Below, one piece after another: positions 17,974 to 26,840 of a DNA stretch of 57,307 nt (the first letter of the stretch is position 1; every line of letters begins with the position of its first letter). The translations under genes were made by a program, and so were the position numbers. Under the pieces are notes generated by a model. It saw only the letters and a program-made list of their open reading frames with translations, was not told the DNA's origin and searched no databases. Origin of the DNA: JAWLCQ01 sp041687095. GTDB lineage: Bacteria > Planctomycetota > Phycisphaerae > SM23-33. The DNA is taken from positions 1 through 57,307 of the forward strand of contig JAWLCQ010000009.1 of NCBI GenBank assembly GCA_041687095.1. Reading direction: 5' to 3'.

Positions 17974-20106
17974 TCACTCGCTGGAGTTGTCGGGCCCGTC
18001 GTCACTCTCCGGCGGCCGCATCCCGGGCAGTTGGGGCAGGTCCATCGGGGCGTGCAATAGCGTGTCGGGCGGCAAGCGGCGGATTCGCAGATGGCCGAAC
18101 CCCATGCGCCCGCCCCTGGGCAGGTCGTACACCGTCAGGATGAACTGGTTCCCGTTGGGGCGCATGGGCGAGAGCGTGAGGAGCGGTTCGCGCGGGTCAT
18201 GCACGAACATCGCCGCCGACTCGCCCCGCACACGGATACCAAACGCGATGGGGCCCATCTCACGCCCCAGTGAAACGCTCGCCTGTTTCCTGCCTTCGAG
18301 ACCGTAGAGCGTCACCAGGTCGTTCCGAAAGTCGAACTTGCAGCAGTTCTTGAGGTCGTGGGTGGTCGCTGCGTGCCAGGAGATGGTCGGGACCACGTCG
18401 CCCTTTTCCGCATTGGCGTCCACCCGGAGCACACCGGTGATCTCGAAATCCCTTGGCAGCGACAGCGGAAGCAGCAGCGTGCGGTAGTGGTCCTTGTAGC
18501 GGTGGTTGCATCCGGTCTCCATCCAGTCCACGTCGCCCCGCCAGCAACTGGTCCGCCGAATTGCCTTCCACAGCGCCCCCGAGGCGGGCAGGTCCAGCCC
18601 CTCCTCGGATGCGACCGCCTCGAACAGCGACTGCTGCAGTTGGATATACTGCAACCACGGACCGGCGGCGGGGATGGGCGCGAGGATCCGCATCCGCCGC
18701 TCGTGGGCCTCGCGGGCACGCTCCACGTCCCCGGCGAGGCGAGCGTCATGCACCGCGCGGTGCAGGGCGAGCAGTTCGTTGTTGTCCACGGGTTCGGTCG
18801 CGTACGCGTACAAGCGGATGTCACGGAAATCGGCGGTCGTCCCGCAGACCTGCAGACGCAGACTGGTCGTCCCCTCCTCCCCTCCCGGGCGTACAACCTT
18901 TCGAATGCACCGCCCATCCAACCACGCGAGGGAGCAGCCCGGCCGCTGCTCGATCCGCATCTCGTGCCACTGCAGCGGGTCCACGAACGCCGACGGACGA
19001 TCCAACTCGCGGTTCGCGTCCCCGGTGTTCCGCGTGGTCACCTCCCCGCGGGTGGACAGCAGGACATGCATCTGCCCCACCGTCGCGTGCCGCCCGGCAA
19101 AGATCTTGGCGTAGCTCAGATAGCGGCTGCGGGAGAGGGGTTCGCGGGTGATGCGGACCTGGCAACTGATCCCAAGGGGCAGCCCGGGGTGCTCGAAGTA
19201 CGCCATCTCGTAGCGGCTGAGGGGGCTCTCGATCCCGCGCATCTCTGCGCACCAGTCGACCAGCACGGGGTGCTGGGCGTTGGACGTTGGCTGCGTGGTG
19301 GCGGCAAGGCGGGCGGCGGACTGCCCCTCATAGTACTCCCGCCACTTGCGCACGGCGGCGCACTCCGGCTGTGCGCGGAGGAACTCCAGCACAGGCGTGA
19401 GATCGTCCAGCACCTCCTGGTTGCGCATCATGACGTCGAATGGCCACCAGTCCAGCCGCTCCTGCGCGGGGCGCAGTTCGGAGGCGTGGGCGGCCCAGTA
19501 CGCGCGGGCGGTGTCGGGCGAACGGAAGGACTCCACATAGAGCATCCCCGACGACACGATACCCGCCGCGAGCGGGAACCCCGCGTCCAACGCCGCTTGG
19601 CGGTGCTGCTCGACCAGCTTGCGGGCCTGATCCGCCTTGCCCTGGCGGAGGAGAATGAGCGTCATGTTCAGCGGGATATATCCGTACCGGTACACGCCCT
19701 CCTCGTACGTGCCGGGGACCTCCTTGAGGATGGTCTGCCAGAGGGCATCGGCGTCCTTGACGGGTCCGACGAGGTTGATCTGCCGAACGCGGAAGAAGGC
19801 CACCATCGCGTCGCGGCAGCCCTGCTCCCAGGCATGGGCGAAAAGCTCCGCCGCCCGCGTCTCGTCCTCCATCGAGCGGCAGTGCAGGCGCACCGCCTCG
19901 CGGACCGTCCCGTCCCACTTCCCGTGCTGCCCAAAGCGGTCGTACCAGCCCAGGAAGTCGTTTGCGTCGGTTCCGAACGCCGCAGGGGCGAGCGCGCCGA
20001 GGGACAAGGCAAGGATCCAGAGCGTTCTCCTCGTGCCCGATCGCCTTCTCTCGCTTCCCGTTCCGGGCGTCACCGGAACAAAACGTCGGTGGTGTTCACG
20101 CTCCAT
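17974..20106 (-). CDS. Exported helical-repeat protein, paralogue B
   Basis: 710 residues from ATG at 20106, which has GGGAGAG five bases upstream; an ATG five codons earlier lacks such a site. An unusually long basic leader precedes the hydrophobic core (TLWILALSLGALAPAAFG). The layout copies paralogue A: HGKWDGTVREAVRLH near the start, GCRDAMVAFFRV, EVPGTYEEGVYRYG, then a beta-rich half with CGTTADFRDIRLYAY, and a C-terminus of RRLPPDTLLHAP followed by an acidic Asp/Ser tail. It starts 27 bases after the stop of the CsgG/PEGA gene and ends 81 bases before paralogue A, so the three are very probably one operon. Function unknown. Confidence 0.7.
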   Translation of the reverse strand: MEREHHRRFVPVTPGTGSERRRSGTRRTLWILALSLGALAPAAFGTDANDFLGWYDRFGQHGKWDGTVREAVRLHCRSMEDETRAAELFAHAWEQGCRDAMVAFFRVRQINLVGPVKDADALWQTILKEVPGTYEEGVYRYGYIPLNMTLILLRQGKADQARKLVEQHRQAALDAGFPLAAGIVSSGMLYVESFRSPDTARAYWAAHASELRPAQERLDWWPFDVMMRNQEVLDDLTPVLEFLRAQPECAAVRKWREYYEGQSAARLAATTQPTSNAQHPVLVDWCAEMRGIESPLSRYEMAYFEHPGLPLGISCQVRITREPLSRSRYLSYAKIFAGRHATVGQMHVLLSTRGEVTTRNTGDANRELDRPSAFVDPLQWHEMRIEQRPGCSLAWLDGRCIRKVVRPGGEEGTTSLRLQVCGTTADFRDIRLYAYATEPVDNNELLALHRAVHDARLAGDVERAREAHERRMRILAPIPAAGPWLQYIQLQQSLFEAVASEEGLDLPASGALWKAIRRTSCWRGDVDWMETGCNHRYKDHYRTLLLPLSLPRDFEITGVLRVDANAEKGDVVPTISWHAATTHDLKNCCKFDFRNDLVTLYGLEGRKQASVSLGREMGPIAFGIRVRGESAAMFVHDPREPLLTLSPMRPNGNQFILTVYDLPRGGRMGFGHLRIRRLPPDTLLHAPMDLPQLPGMRPPESDDGPDNSSE

Positions 20107-20133
20107 GGGCCGCTCTCCCATTCCACGGCAAGG

Positions 20134-23004
20134 TCATCGCCCATCCCCCCGATGCGGGGAGTTCTTCCGGACAGCCGGCTGCGTGCTCGCGGGAGGACCG
20201 GGCGGCGGTCCTGCGCGCCGCGGGCCGACGTCGCGGTGGCGGATACGGAACATCGCGTCCAGAGTCGATGCGCGGGCGAGGAACGGCCCCCATGGATCGC
20301 CGGGGAACTGCTCCCCCCAGTAGTCCACCCACGCCATTGTCCATCCCCACCGCGGATGGTACGTGACGCGAGCGTAGTCGCCCACGATAGCGGGGTGATT
20401 GTCGCTGCGAACCCATCCGTCGCTCTCCCGCCGCAGCCAGCGGACAAAGGTCCCGCCCGCATCGCCGTATCCCCTCACCGCCACGACCGTCCCCTCCTCC
20501 GACGCCGCCGCCGACACGCTGATCCCCCCGCCCCCCGGGCGGGCGATCATACAATCATACGTCCACCGCTCCCCGTCGGGACTGGTGTAGACAACGACGG
20601 GCTGGTGGAGGAACCGCGTGTTGTTGCTCCTCGGGACGAGCCGCTGCTCCGTGACGGCGATAAGATCGTATCCCCCGTCCGCCCTTGCAATCAACCGCAG
20701 CGCAGACAGGTCGTGTTCGGTCTGAATCTCCGCCACTTCCCGCCACTGGTGCAGGTCCGGCGAGCGCAGGATGCGCACAGTCCGCCCCGCCCCATCGGCC
20801 CAGAGGAAGGACCCGCCGGGCGTTTGGATGAGGTCGATCGCCACCGTCCCCCGGTCCACCACCATCGCCGGGGCGCTCCATCGCCGGAAATCGCGAGACC
20901 AGCAGAGGTACGGCCGGGGGTCGCGCTGCGCGTTGCGGTCCGAGCGGAACGCCAGAATGTACCGCCCAGACTCGTCGCGCAAACAGACGGGGTTCTGCTC
21001 CGTCCAGCCGCTGGATACGGGCAGTTCGAGGCGGCGAGGGGGCGAGAACCTCGTACCCTCGGTGTCCGTACTGCAGGAGGTCCACAGATCCCCGTTGAGC
21101 GGCCAGACGAGGCGGATGGCGTCCTCTTCCAACAGAAGTACGGGCGTGAGGTCGTACCGCTGAACGGATGGAGCGGGGTCCGGGGTGTCGAGCGCTACCA
21201 CAACCGTGGGCGACCAGTCGTCCCAGACCGTCCCCGCTCGCCGCGGGAGTGTAACCTGCACGGGCGTGACCTCGCCCGCGCGGACCTCGACGGGCAGTTC
21301 GAAAGGCCCGAAGACGGAATCGCCCGGTCGAGGCTCGACCGTGAGGGTGTGGGCTCCCGGGGTCACATGCCCAACGATCCCCGGGCGGCTGCGGAGAAGT
21401 TCACCATCCACCAGCACGCGGAAGTTGGCGGCGTTGGTGCACCGGACGTCCAAGCCGCCGCATTCCCCGAGCCGCTCGAACTCCGCGAGCACACGGATGC
21501 TGCTGAATTCGACGTTCTTGTTCGAGTAGGGATCCGTCGGGGAGATCCACGCGTTCATCTGCAGCAGCCCGCTCCGCGGGACGCGGGCGAAGGTCACGCC
21601 CCGCTCGCAGATCTCCTCAATGGACCCGCCCTGCCCAGGGACTTCCCCAAAAACGTCCTTGTGGATCACAAACCCGGTGTTCCCGGCATTGCCCTTGATG
21701 GTGGGGAAGATGGTGAGCTTGGTGAAGACGTGCCCGTCGGGAGCGGCGAGAAACCACCAGGGATAGTTCTCGCAGAGGTAGGAATCGCCTTTCGCGTCGG
21801 TGAAACGTAGGAACGTGGCGGGGTGTGTGAACGTGCAGGTGACCTCGCTCTGCCCCGGCGCAAACCGCACCGCCCGATACCCGAAGGCCTTCCCATAGTG
21901 CTTCGCCAGCCCCTCCGGGAGGACCACCTCGCCCGTCAGGGCGTTGTGCAGCAGGGCGTGGCGGTAGGCGATGGTGTAGGCCATCTCCTCGAACGAGCCG
22001 CTGAGCTTTTCCTCCGCCTTGGCGGCGAGTTCCGTCGCTTCCTTGTGCCTCCCCATCGCCCCCAGCACGATGGCCGACTTCGTCCACAGCCAGCAGCGGT
22101 TGGACACCCAGCCCGCCTCGCCCATCTCCCCGTGGATCCTCGCCTTGGGGTAGCGGGCGGCGAGGTCCGCGTACAGATCCAGCAGCGTCTGGGGCGGGGC
22201 GTGGAGCTTCTCGTAGGTGTGCAGGTACTCCTTGATCGCGTCCCCGATACGGGGGTGCTCGGCGTCCTGGTAGACGAAGCGCTCGTAGGCGCTGCGGGCG
22301 TGGGCGTAGCGGTCCATGAAGTAGTACATCCGCCCCACCCAGTACTCGGCCTCGATGTACCCGGGGTCGTTGCGGACCGCCTGGCGGAACCGCAGCCACG
22401 CCTCTCCGTAGCGGCCCTGGTCGTAGCGGTCCATGCCCTCGTACAGCGCCCGGGCAGCGGGGACGGAGCGCGTCCAGACGGGCAGTTCCTTGAGGATCTC
22501 GGCGGGCGGGCGGTTGGCGAACCACCCGAGCAGCTCGGCGGAGAGCTGCTTCTGGAGCGTCAGCACGTCCTTCTCGGGCCCTTGGACGGTCCGGCGGCAG
22601 ACCTCGCGGCGGGAGGCGACGTCGACGATCTGGGCGGTGATCTCGATGGTCCCGTCGCGCACCGCGTACGTACCGGTGACGAGGTGGTCGATGCGGAGTT
22701 CGCGCTGGATCTCGCCCATCCGCCCCTCGTCCCGCATCGCCATCTCCGCCCGCCACTGCACGCGCGAGGCGGCGGCCTGCATGGCGTCGCGGGCGATGAC
22801 GCGGATCGTCCCGCCCTGTACGAGGTCGGTGGTGAGGGCGTCGGCGAGCCCCTTCTGCAGCCACGACCAGTCGGGGGTGTCGGACTGCATCTGGAAGTTG
22901 AAGACGGCCGCGTTGGTCCACCCGTGCGCAGGGGGAGCGAGAAGGCCGATGGCCCCCACGAAGACGACGGCGGCGAGGATGCTGGTGCGGCTGCGCGGAC
23001 TCAT
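20134..23004 (-). CDS. Exported CsgG/FlgO-like, TPR, PEGA and sialidase-like multidomain protein
   Basis: 956 residues from ATG at 23004, placed to begin at the signal peptide (SILAAVVFVGAIGLLAPPAHG); the frame runs on into a palindromic repeat. After the signal comes a FlgO/CsgG-type domain (WLQKGLADALTTDLVQGGTI; ITAQIVDVASRREV). TPR-like repeats follow (YDQGRYGEAWLRFRQAVRND, DRYAHARSAYERFV). A PEGA-like module (FRVLVDGELL...VTPGAHTLTVEPRPGD) comes next, and the last 300 residues look like a sialidase or GH43-type propeller (CWSRDFRRWSAP; VYTSPDGERWTYD). It leads the operon containing paralogues B and A. A surface-bound sensing or binding role is possible but unproven. Confidence 0.7.
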   Translation of the reverse strand: MSPRSRTSILAAVVFVGAIGLLAPPAHGWTNAAVFNFQMQSDTPDWSWLQKGLADALTTDLVQGGTIRVIARDAMQAAASRVQWRAEMAMRDEGRMGEIQRELRIDHLVTGTYAVRDGTIEITAQIVDVASRREVCRRTVQGPEKDVLTLQKQLSAELLGWFANRPPAEILKELPVWTRSVPAARALYEGMDRYDQGRYGEAWLRFRQAVRNDPGYIEAEYWVGRMYYFMDRYAHARSAYERFVYQDAEHPRIGDAIKEYLHTYEKLHAPPQTLLDLYADLAARYPKARIHGEMGEAGWVSNRCWLWTKSAIVLGAMGRHKEATELAAKAEEKLSGSFEEMAYTIAYRHALLHNALTGEVVLPEGLAKHYGKAFGYRAVRFAPGQSEVTCTFTHPATFLRFTDAKGDSYLCENYPWWFLAAPDGHVFTKLTIFPTIKGNAGNTGFVIHKDVFGEVPGQGGSIEEICERGVTFARVPRSGLLQMNAWISPTDPYSNKNVEFSSIRVLAEFERLGECGGLDVRCTNAANFRVLVDGELLRSRPGIVGHVTPGAHTLTVEPRPGDSVFGPFELPVEVRAGEVTPVQVTLPRRAGTVWDDWSPTVVVALDTPDPAPSVQRYDLTPVLLLEEDAIRLVWPLNGDLWTSCSTDTEGTRFSPPRRLELPVSSGWTEQNPVCLRDESGRYILAFRSDRNAQRDPRPYLCWSRDFRRWSAPAMVVDRGTVAIDLIQTPGGSFLWADGAGRTVRILRSPDLHQWREVAEIQTEHDLSALRLIARADGGYDLIAVTEQRLVPRSNNTRFLHQPVVVYTSPDGERWTYDCMIARPGGGGISVSAAASEEGTVVAVRGYGDAGGTFVRWLRRESDGWVRSDNHPAIVGDYARVTYHPRWGWTMAWVDYWGEQFPGDPWGPFLARASTLDAMFRIRHRDVGPRRAGPPPGPPASTQPAVRKNSPHRGDGR

Positions 23005-23098
23005 GATCACCCGTCTTTGCCCTGGTTCTCCCTGTTGGACGGAGCGACCCCGTCGGCGCTTCGATGGTACGGGGAGTTTTTCTGCACCGCCACGGGAA

Positions 23099-23312
23099 AA
23101 CCCCTCTCCCCCGGGGGAGAGGTCCCCGAGCGCAGCGAGGGGGGTGAGGGGGGCCACGCACACCTCTCGCGTCTGATCGCGCCTTGGCAGATGCCCACGG
23201 GACGCTGTTTGTCCCGTGGGCATTCGTCTTCTGCGAGTTCGGAAGTGTGCTGGTATGTGAGGCCCCCCTCATCTGTCGCTGCGCGACATCTTCTCCCCGA
23301 GGGGAGAAGGGT
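23099..23312. repeat. Composite palindromic repeat A-B, site 1
   Basis: Unit A (23099-23154) contains CCCTCTCCCCCGGGGGAGAG and a GAGCGCAGCGAGGGGGG tail. Unit B (23261-23312) contains CTCATCTGTCGCTGCGCGAC then TTCTCCCCGAGGGGAGAAGG. Between them lies a separate perfect hairpin at 23191-23223 (13-bp arms, loop GCTGTTT). The same two units occur in reverse order and opposite orientation at 26841-27003. Confidence 0.85.
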
Positions 23313-23354
23313 TTGACCCGCGGGGGAGAAAGCCTTTTCCCTCGCGAATCGCGC

Positions 23355-23383
23355 TTGCCGCCGGCAAAGGCTACGGGTACAAC
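23355..23383 (+). promoter_or_regulatory. Possible promoter with overlapping operator for the GH4 gene
   Basis: TTGCCG (23355-23360) and TACAAC (23378-23383) are 17 bases apart, each 4 of 6 to the sigma70 boxes. The -35 lies in a perfect 6-1-6 palindrome TTGCCGCCGGCAA (23355-23367), a form typical of LacI-family operators. The GH4 start is 66 bases downstream. Confidence 0.35.
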
Positions 23384-23448
23384 GCACGCTCGCGTCGAAA
23401 GCATACGGACCGCTGGTCCATTCGAGGTTCTTCGGAAGGAGAGACAAC

Positions 23449-25074
23449 GTGGCGATCAAGGTAGCGTTCATCGGAGCGGGCAGCGTGGGGTTCACCCGCG
23501 GGCTGTTCCGCGACATCCTCGCGGTTCCCGAACTGCAGGACACCGTCTTCGGGATGACCGACATCAACCAGCGGAACCTGGACATGGTCGTCCAGCTCTG
23601 CCAGAAGGACATCAAGAACAACAACCTCCCCGCGCAGATCCATGCGACGACCAACCGCATCGAGGCGCTGGAGGGCGCGGACTACGTCATCAACTGCACG
23701 CGCATCGGCGGGCTTGAGGCGTTCCAGCACGACATCGACATCCCGCTGAAGTACGGGGTCGACCAGTGCGTGGGCGACACGCTCGCCATCGGGGGCATCA
23801 TGTACGGGCAGCGGAACATCCCGTGCATCCTCGACTTCTGCGCCGACATCCGCGAGGTCTGCCAGGACAACGCCCTGATGCTCAACTACGCCAACCCCAA
23901 CGCCATGAACACCTGGGCGGCGAACCTCTACGGGGAGGTCCCCACCATCGGCCTGTGCCACGGGGTCATGGGCGGGCACTGGCAGATCAGCGAGGTCATC
24001 AAGCTCCTGGTCAACGGCAAGAAGCAGCCCGGGGATAAGGGCTACACGAACGTCACGCCCAAGGACGTCGACATCATCTGCGCCGGGATCAACCATCAGA
24101 CGTGGTACATCCAGGTCGTCTACGACGGAGAGGACTGGACGGACCGCCTGCTGGAGGGGTTCGAGCAGCACCCCGTCTACCGCGAGACCGAGAAGGTCCG
24201 CATCGACATGCTCCGCCGCTTCGGGTACTACTCCACCGAGTCCAACGGGCACCTCAGCGAGTACGTCCCGTGGTACCGCAAGCGCCCCAAGGACATCGAG
24301 AAGTGGATCGACCTCCGCACCTGGATCAACGGGGAGACCGGCGGGTATCTCCGCGTCTGCACCGAGGGCCGCAACTGGTTCAAGAGCGACTTCCCCAGTT
24401 GGCTCAACGCCGAGGACAAGCCCATCGCACCCGAGAACCGCGGGCACGAGCATGGGTCGTACATCATCGAGGGCCTCGAGACCGGGCGGGTCTACCGCGG
24501 GCACTTCAACGTGCCCAATAACGGCTGCATCACCAACCTGCCCGAGGACGCCATCGTCGAGGTCCCCGGGTACGTGGACCGCAACGGGGTCGCCATCCCG
24601 CAGGTCGGGGACCTGCCCATGGGCTGCGCGGCCGTGTGCAACAGCTCCATCCAGGTCCAGCGCATGAGCGTCGAAGCCGCCGTCCACGGGGACGTCCAAC
24701 TCCTCAAGCAGGCCGTCATGCTCGACCCCCTCACCGGGGCCGTCTGCGACCCCATCGAGATCGACCAGATGGTCGACGAGATGCTCGTTGCCCAGGCGGT
24801 GTGGCTGCCCCAGTACGCCCACGAGGTCGCCGACGCCAAGAAGCGCCTCGCCTCCGCCAAGAAGAGCAAGGCCTACAAGGGCACGTGGGACTGGAAGGGC
24901 GCGGCCCGCCTGCACACCAAGAGCGTCGCCGAGATGAAGGCCAACCGCACCCAGGCCCGCCGCAACGCCGCCGCCGCCGACAAGGCCGCCGACGACCGCG
25001 CCAAAGACGCCGCCCAGGCCCAGAAGAAGACCGAGGCGAAGAACGTCAAGAAGCGGGTGACCAAGAAGTCCTGA
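23449..25074 (+). CDS. GH4 family glycosidase (alpha-glucosidase/alpha-galactosidase type)
   Basis: 541 residues from GTG at 23449 (GGAGAG upstream). It has the GH4 features: an N-terminal NAD-binding Rossmann fold (FIGAGSVGFTRGL), metal and substrate ligands C170-H171 in GLCHGVMG and N215-H216 in GINHQTW, and NPNAMNTW. The family uses NAD+ and a divalent metal in a redox-assisted hydrolysis of alpha- or beta-glycosides in the cytoplasm. The sequence resembles the melA/aglA branch, but the sugar cannot be read from it. The last 70 residues form an Ala/Lys-rich, histone-H1-like tail (for example QKKTEAKNVKKRVTKKS) that is foreign to the family. It is followed by a 21-bp hairpin and two genes that fit a sugar-use segment. 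Confidence 0.9.
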   Translation: MAIKVAFIGAGSVGFTRGLFRDILAVPELQDTVFGMTDINQRNLDMVVQLCQKDIKNNNLPAQIHATTNRIEALEGADYVINCTRIGGLEAFQHDIDIPLKYGVDQCVGDTLAIGGIMYGQRNIPCILDFCADIREVCQDNALMLNYANPNAMNTWAANLYGEVPTIGLCHGVMGGHWQISEVIKLLVNGKKQPGDKGYTNVTPKDVDIICAGINHQTWYIQVVYDGEDWTDRLLEGFEQHPVYRETEKVRIDMLRRFGYYSTESNGHLSEYVPWYRKRPKDIEKWIDLRTWINGETGGYLRVCTEGRNWFKSDFPSWLNAEDKPIAPENRGHEHGSYIIEGLETGRVYRGHFNVPNNGCITNLPEDAIVEVPGYVDRNGVAIPQVGDLPMGCAAVCNSSIQVQRMSVEAAVHGDVQLLKQAVMLDPLTGAVCDPIEIDQMVDEMLVAQAVWLPQYAHEVADAKKRLASAKKSKAYKGTWDWKGAARLHTKSVAEMKANRTQARRNAAAADKAADDRAKDAAQAQKKTEAKNVKKRVTKKS

Positions 25075-25096
25075 AGTGTCGAGAGAAGATTAAAGG

Positions 25097-25142
25097 TGCC
25101 TCTCAACGCCGCGGGTCTCCTGACCCGCGGCGTTGAGAGGCA
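25097..25142. repeat. GGGTC-TCCT-GACCC hairpin, copy 2
   Basis: Perfect 21-bp inverted repeat (25097-25117 and 25122-25142) with loop TCCT, 22 bases after the GH4 stop. On the minus strand the core reads GGGTCAGGAGACCC, as in copies 1 and 3. It may act as a transcription barrier or mRNA stabiliser, though no T-run follows. Confidence 0.9.
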
Positions 25143-25225
25143 AGCACACGCTATTTGACAGGAAGACCGTTCCCGATCCGCGGCGACGCCTCGGGGCGGG
25201 CAGGTCTGCGGGCAGGAGGCAGCGC

Positions 25226-25759
25226 GTGCAACCCCCCTACCAGTTGAAGTACGAACTCACGCGGAAGCAGAGGCTTCTCGCGCACTGGAAGGTGTGGCGT
25301 CCCTTTCTGCCTATGCTGGTGATCCTGATGGGCGGCGCACTGCTCGTCGCACGCTTCCGCTGGTGGTTGTTTCCTGCGCCGCTCCTGGTCCTGTTCCAGT
25401 CGCGGGGGTTCTGGCGTGGCTTGGTCGATGTTGTGATCTGCCGCGTACGCGTAGTGGACGCGGTCATCGAGGAAAATGGGCTTGGGGTGCTTCTCGGGAG
25501 TGGCGAGCGGTGGCACGTCTTCCTGGATGGCGTCCTGAGCGTAAGGCAGCTTGTACCTGGGCTGTGGACGATCCAGCATCGTTGCGGATGGGTACTGCAC
25601 ATTCCCGTGTCGGCAATCACGGACGAGCAGGTCCAACACATAAAGGATGCGGCCGCTCGCGGCCGGACCGCCGAAGGTATTCAAGCAGTGGTGGAGCGAG
25701 GCAAGATTCTGTCTGCGATGCAGATCGCGGATCGGAAGATCCGCAAGGGCAGTTCGTGA
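25226..25759 (+). CDS. YcxB-like membrane protein
   Basis: 177 residues from GTG at 25226, chosen because AGGAGG ends six bases upstream; the longer frame to 25133 starts inside the hairpin. Two close membrane segments (about 29-55: LVILMGGALL and WWLFPAPLLVLF) are followed by a soluble part with the YcxB-like pattern: a strand pair (GERWHVFLDGVLSVRQL), HIPVSAITDEQV and an amphipathic C-terminal helix. YcxB-type proteins are small two-TM proteins of unknown function. It sits between two glycosidase-type genes on the same strand, 151 bases after the GH4 stop and 36 before the next start. Confidence 0.6.
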   Translation: MQPPYQLKYELTRKQRLLAHWKVWRPFLPMLVILMGGALLVARFRWWLFPAPLLVLFQSRGFWRGLVDVVICRVRVVDAVIEENGLGVLLGSGERWHVFLDGVLSVRQLVPGLWTIQHRCGWVLHIPVSAITDEQVQHIKDAAARGRTAEGIQAVVERGKILSAMQIADRKIRKGSS

Positions 25760-25795
25760 CCCTGCTAGCTCGCAACCTCCATGGAGGACTGAAGA

Positions 25796-26809
25796 ATGCA
25801 TTCCCCCGTCAAGCTGATGCACTGCGATCTTAACTGGACCGTCTACGGCCCCTCCGCGCCGTGGGACTGGGCGTTCGTCGACCCGAAGGAGTACTTCGAC
25901 TGGCACATGGCCTTCGGGACCAACGTCATGTACTGCCAGGCCTACCTCTTCGGGGGGACCGCGCTGTACCCGTCGAGGCTCGGGGCCCTCGCCCCGGGGC
26001 AGGGGTCGCAGCTCTTCCCCCGCCTCTATGAACTCGCCCGCGGGCGCGGCGTGCCCGTGTGGTCGTACTTCTGCGTCGGGGCGGACCTCGTCGTCAGCAA
26101 CCATCGCGGCGGGTGGGTCGTTCCCGGCAGCCGGACGCGCAAGACCGGAGAGGGCGTGTTCCCCTACGGGTTCCTCGCCCCCGAGTCCCCGTGGACGGAC
26201 CTGCTGCTGGCCCGCGTGCGGGAGTTCCTGGGGATGTATCCGGTGGACTGGCTGCTCTTCGACTGGTTCGGGTACGGCGGGATCGAACCGGACCGTGACC
26301 CCGTCGTCCCCGCCGAGTACGCTCGCGAGCCCTTCCAGCGCATCATCGGGCGCCCGATGCCCGAGCGGTCCGAGGACATCCCGCCCGACGAGCAGATCCG
26401 CTACAAGCGCACCGTGCTCGCCGACCAGTTCCGCCGCCTCCGCGACGCGGTCAAGGAGACCTCCCCCGACACGAAGATCCTCTTCAACGTCCCCTACCAC
26501 CGCCCCGCCGAGTCCGTCTGGGTCGATCATCCGATGCTCAAGGAGTCCGACGCGCTGTTCGCCGAGTGCTCCCGCCCCGACGTGCTGGAGTGGCTGCTCT
26601 CCGTCCGCCGCCCCCACCAGCGGGTGATGACCACCGTCCTGGGGCGGATGCAGGAAGGCGAGTGCGACCCGAACTCCTGGCGGCGATGGTACGAGGCGGG
26701 GTGCGACTTCTTCGGGTACGCCTGGGGCGATCCGCCCGACTTCCGCCCCCACCCCCGCTACGAAGCGGGCCTGGAGATCGTCCGCTCGGCCTTCGCCGAG
26801 ATGGAATAG
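25796..26809 (+). CDS. Putative TIM-barrel glycosidase
   Basis: 337 residues, no signal peptide, so probably cytoplasmic. The pattern is that of an (alpha/beta)8 glycoside hydrolase of the uncharacterised GH29/hypothetical-glycosidase type: MHCDLNWT, YFDWHMAFGTNVMYCQAY, VPVWSYFCVGADL, then the likely nucleophile strand DWLLFDWFGYGG, KILFNVPYH, DALFAECSRPD (possible acid/base strand) and FFGYAWGDPPDFRPHP. Substrate unknown; the GH4 gene next door suggests the same oligosaccharide pathway. GGAGGACTGAAG just before the ATG supports the start. The downstream composite repeat begins 32 bases after its stop. Confidence 0.6.
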   Translation: MHSPVKLMHCDLNWTVYGPSAPWDWAFVDPKEYFDWHMAFGTNVMYCQAYLFGGTALYPSRLGALAPGQGSQLFPRLYELARGRGVPVWSYFCVGADLVVSNHRGGWVVPGSRTRKTGEGVFPYGFLAPESPWTDLLLARVREFLGMYPVDWLLFDWFGYGGIEPDRDPVVPAEYAREPFQRIIGRPMPERSEDIPPDEQIRYKRTVLADQFRRLRDAVKETSPDTKILFNVPYHRPAESVWVDHPMLKESDALFAECSRPDVLEWLLSVRRPHQRVMTTVLGRMQEGECDPNSWRRWYEAGCDFFGYAWGDPPDFRPHPRYEAGLEIVRSAFAEME

Positions 26810-26840
26810 CCCTCTTGCATGCGAGTCTCAAGGATACGCG

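Noticed and set aside
14689..18060. A 1123-codon plus-strand open frame opposite the membrane and paralogue genes
   Set aside because: It crosses several real minus-strand genes and a repeat; the translation is Gly/Arg/Val-rich noise with no ribosome site.
18358..21810. A 1150-codon plus-strand open frame opposite the secreted operon
   Set aside because: Antisense to two signal-peptide proteins; no domain and biased composition.
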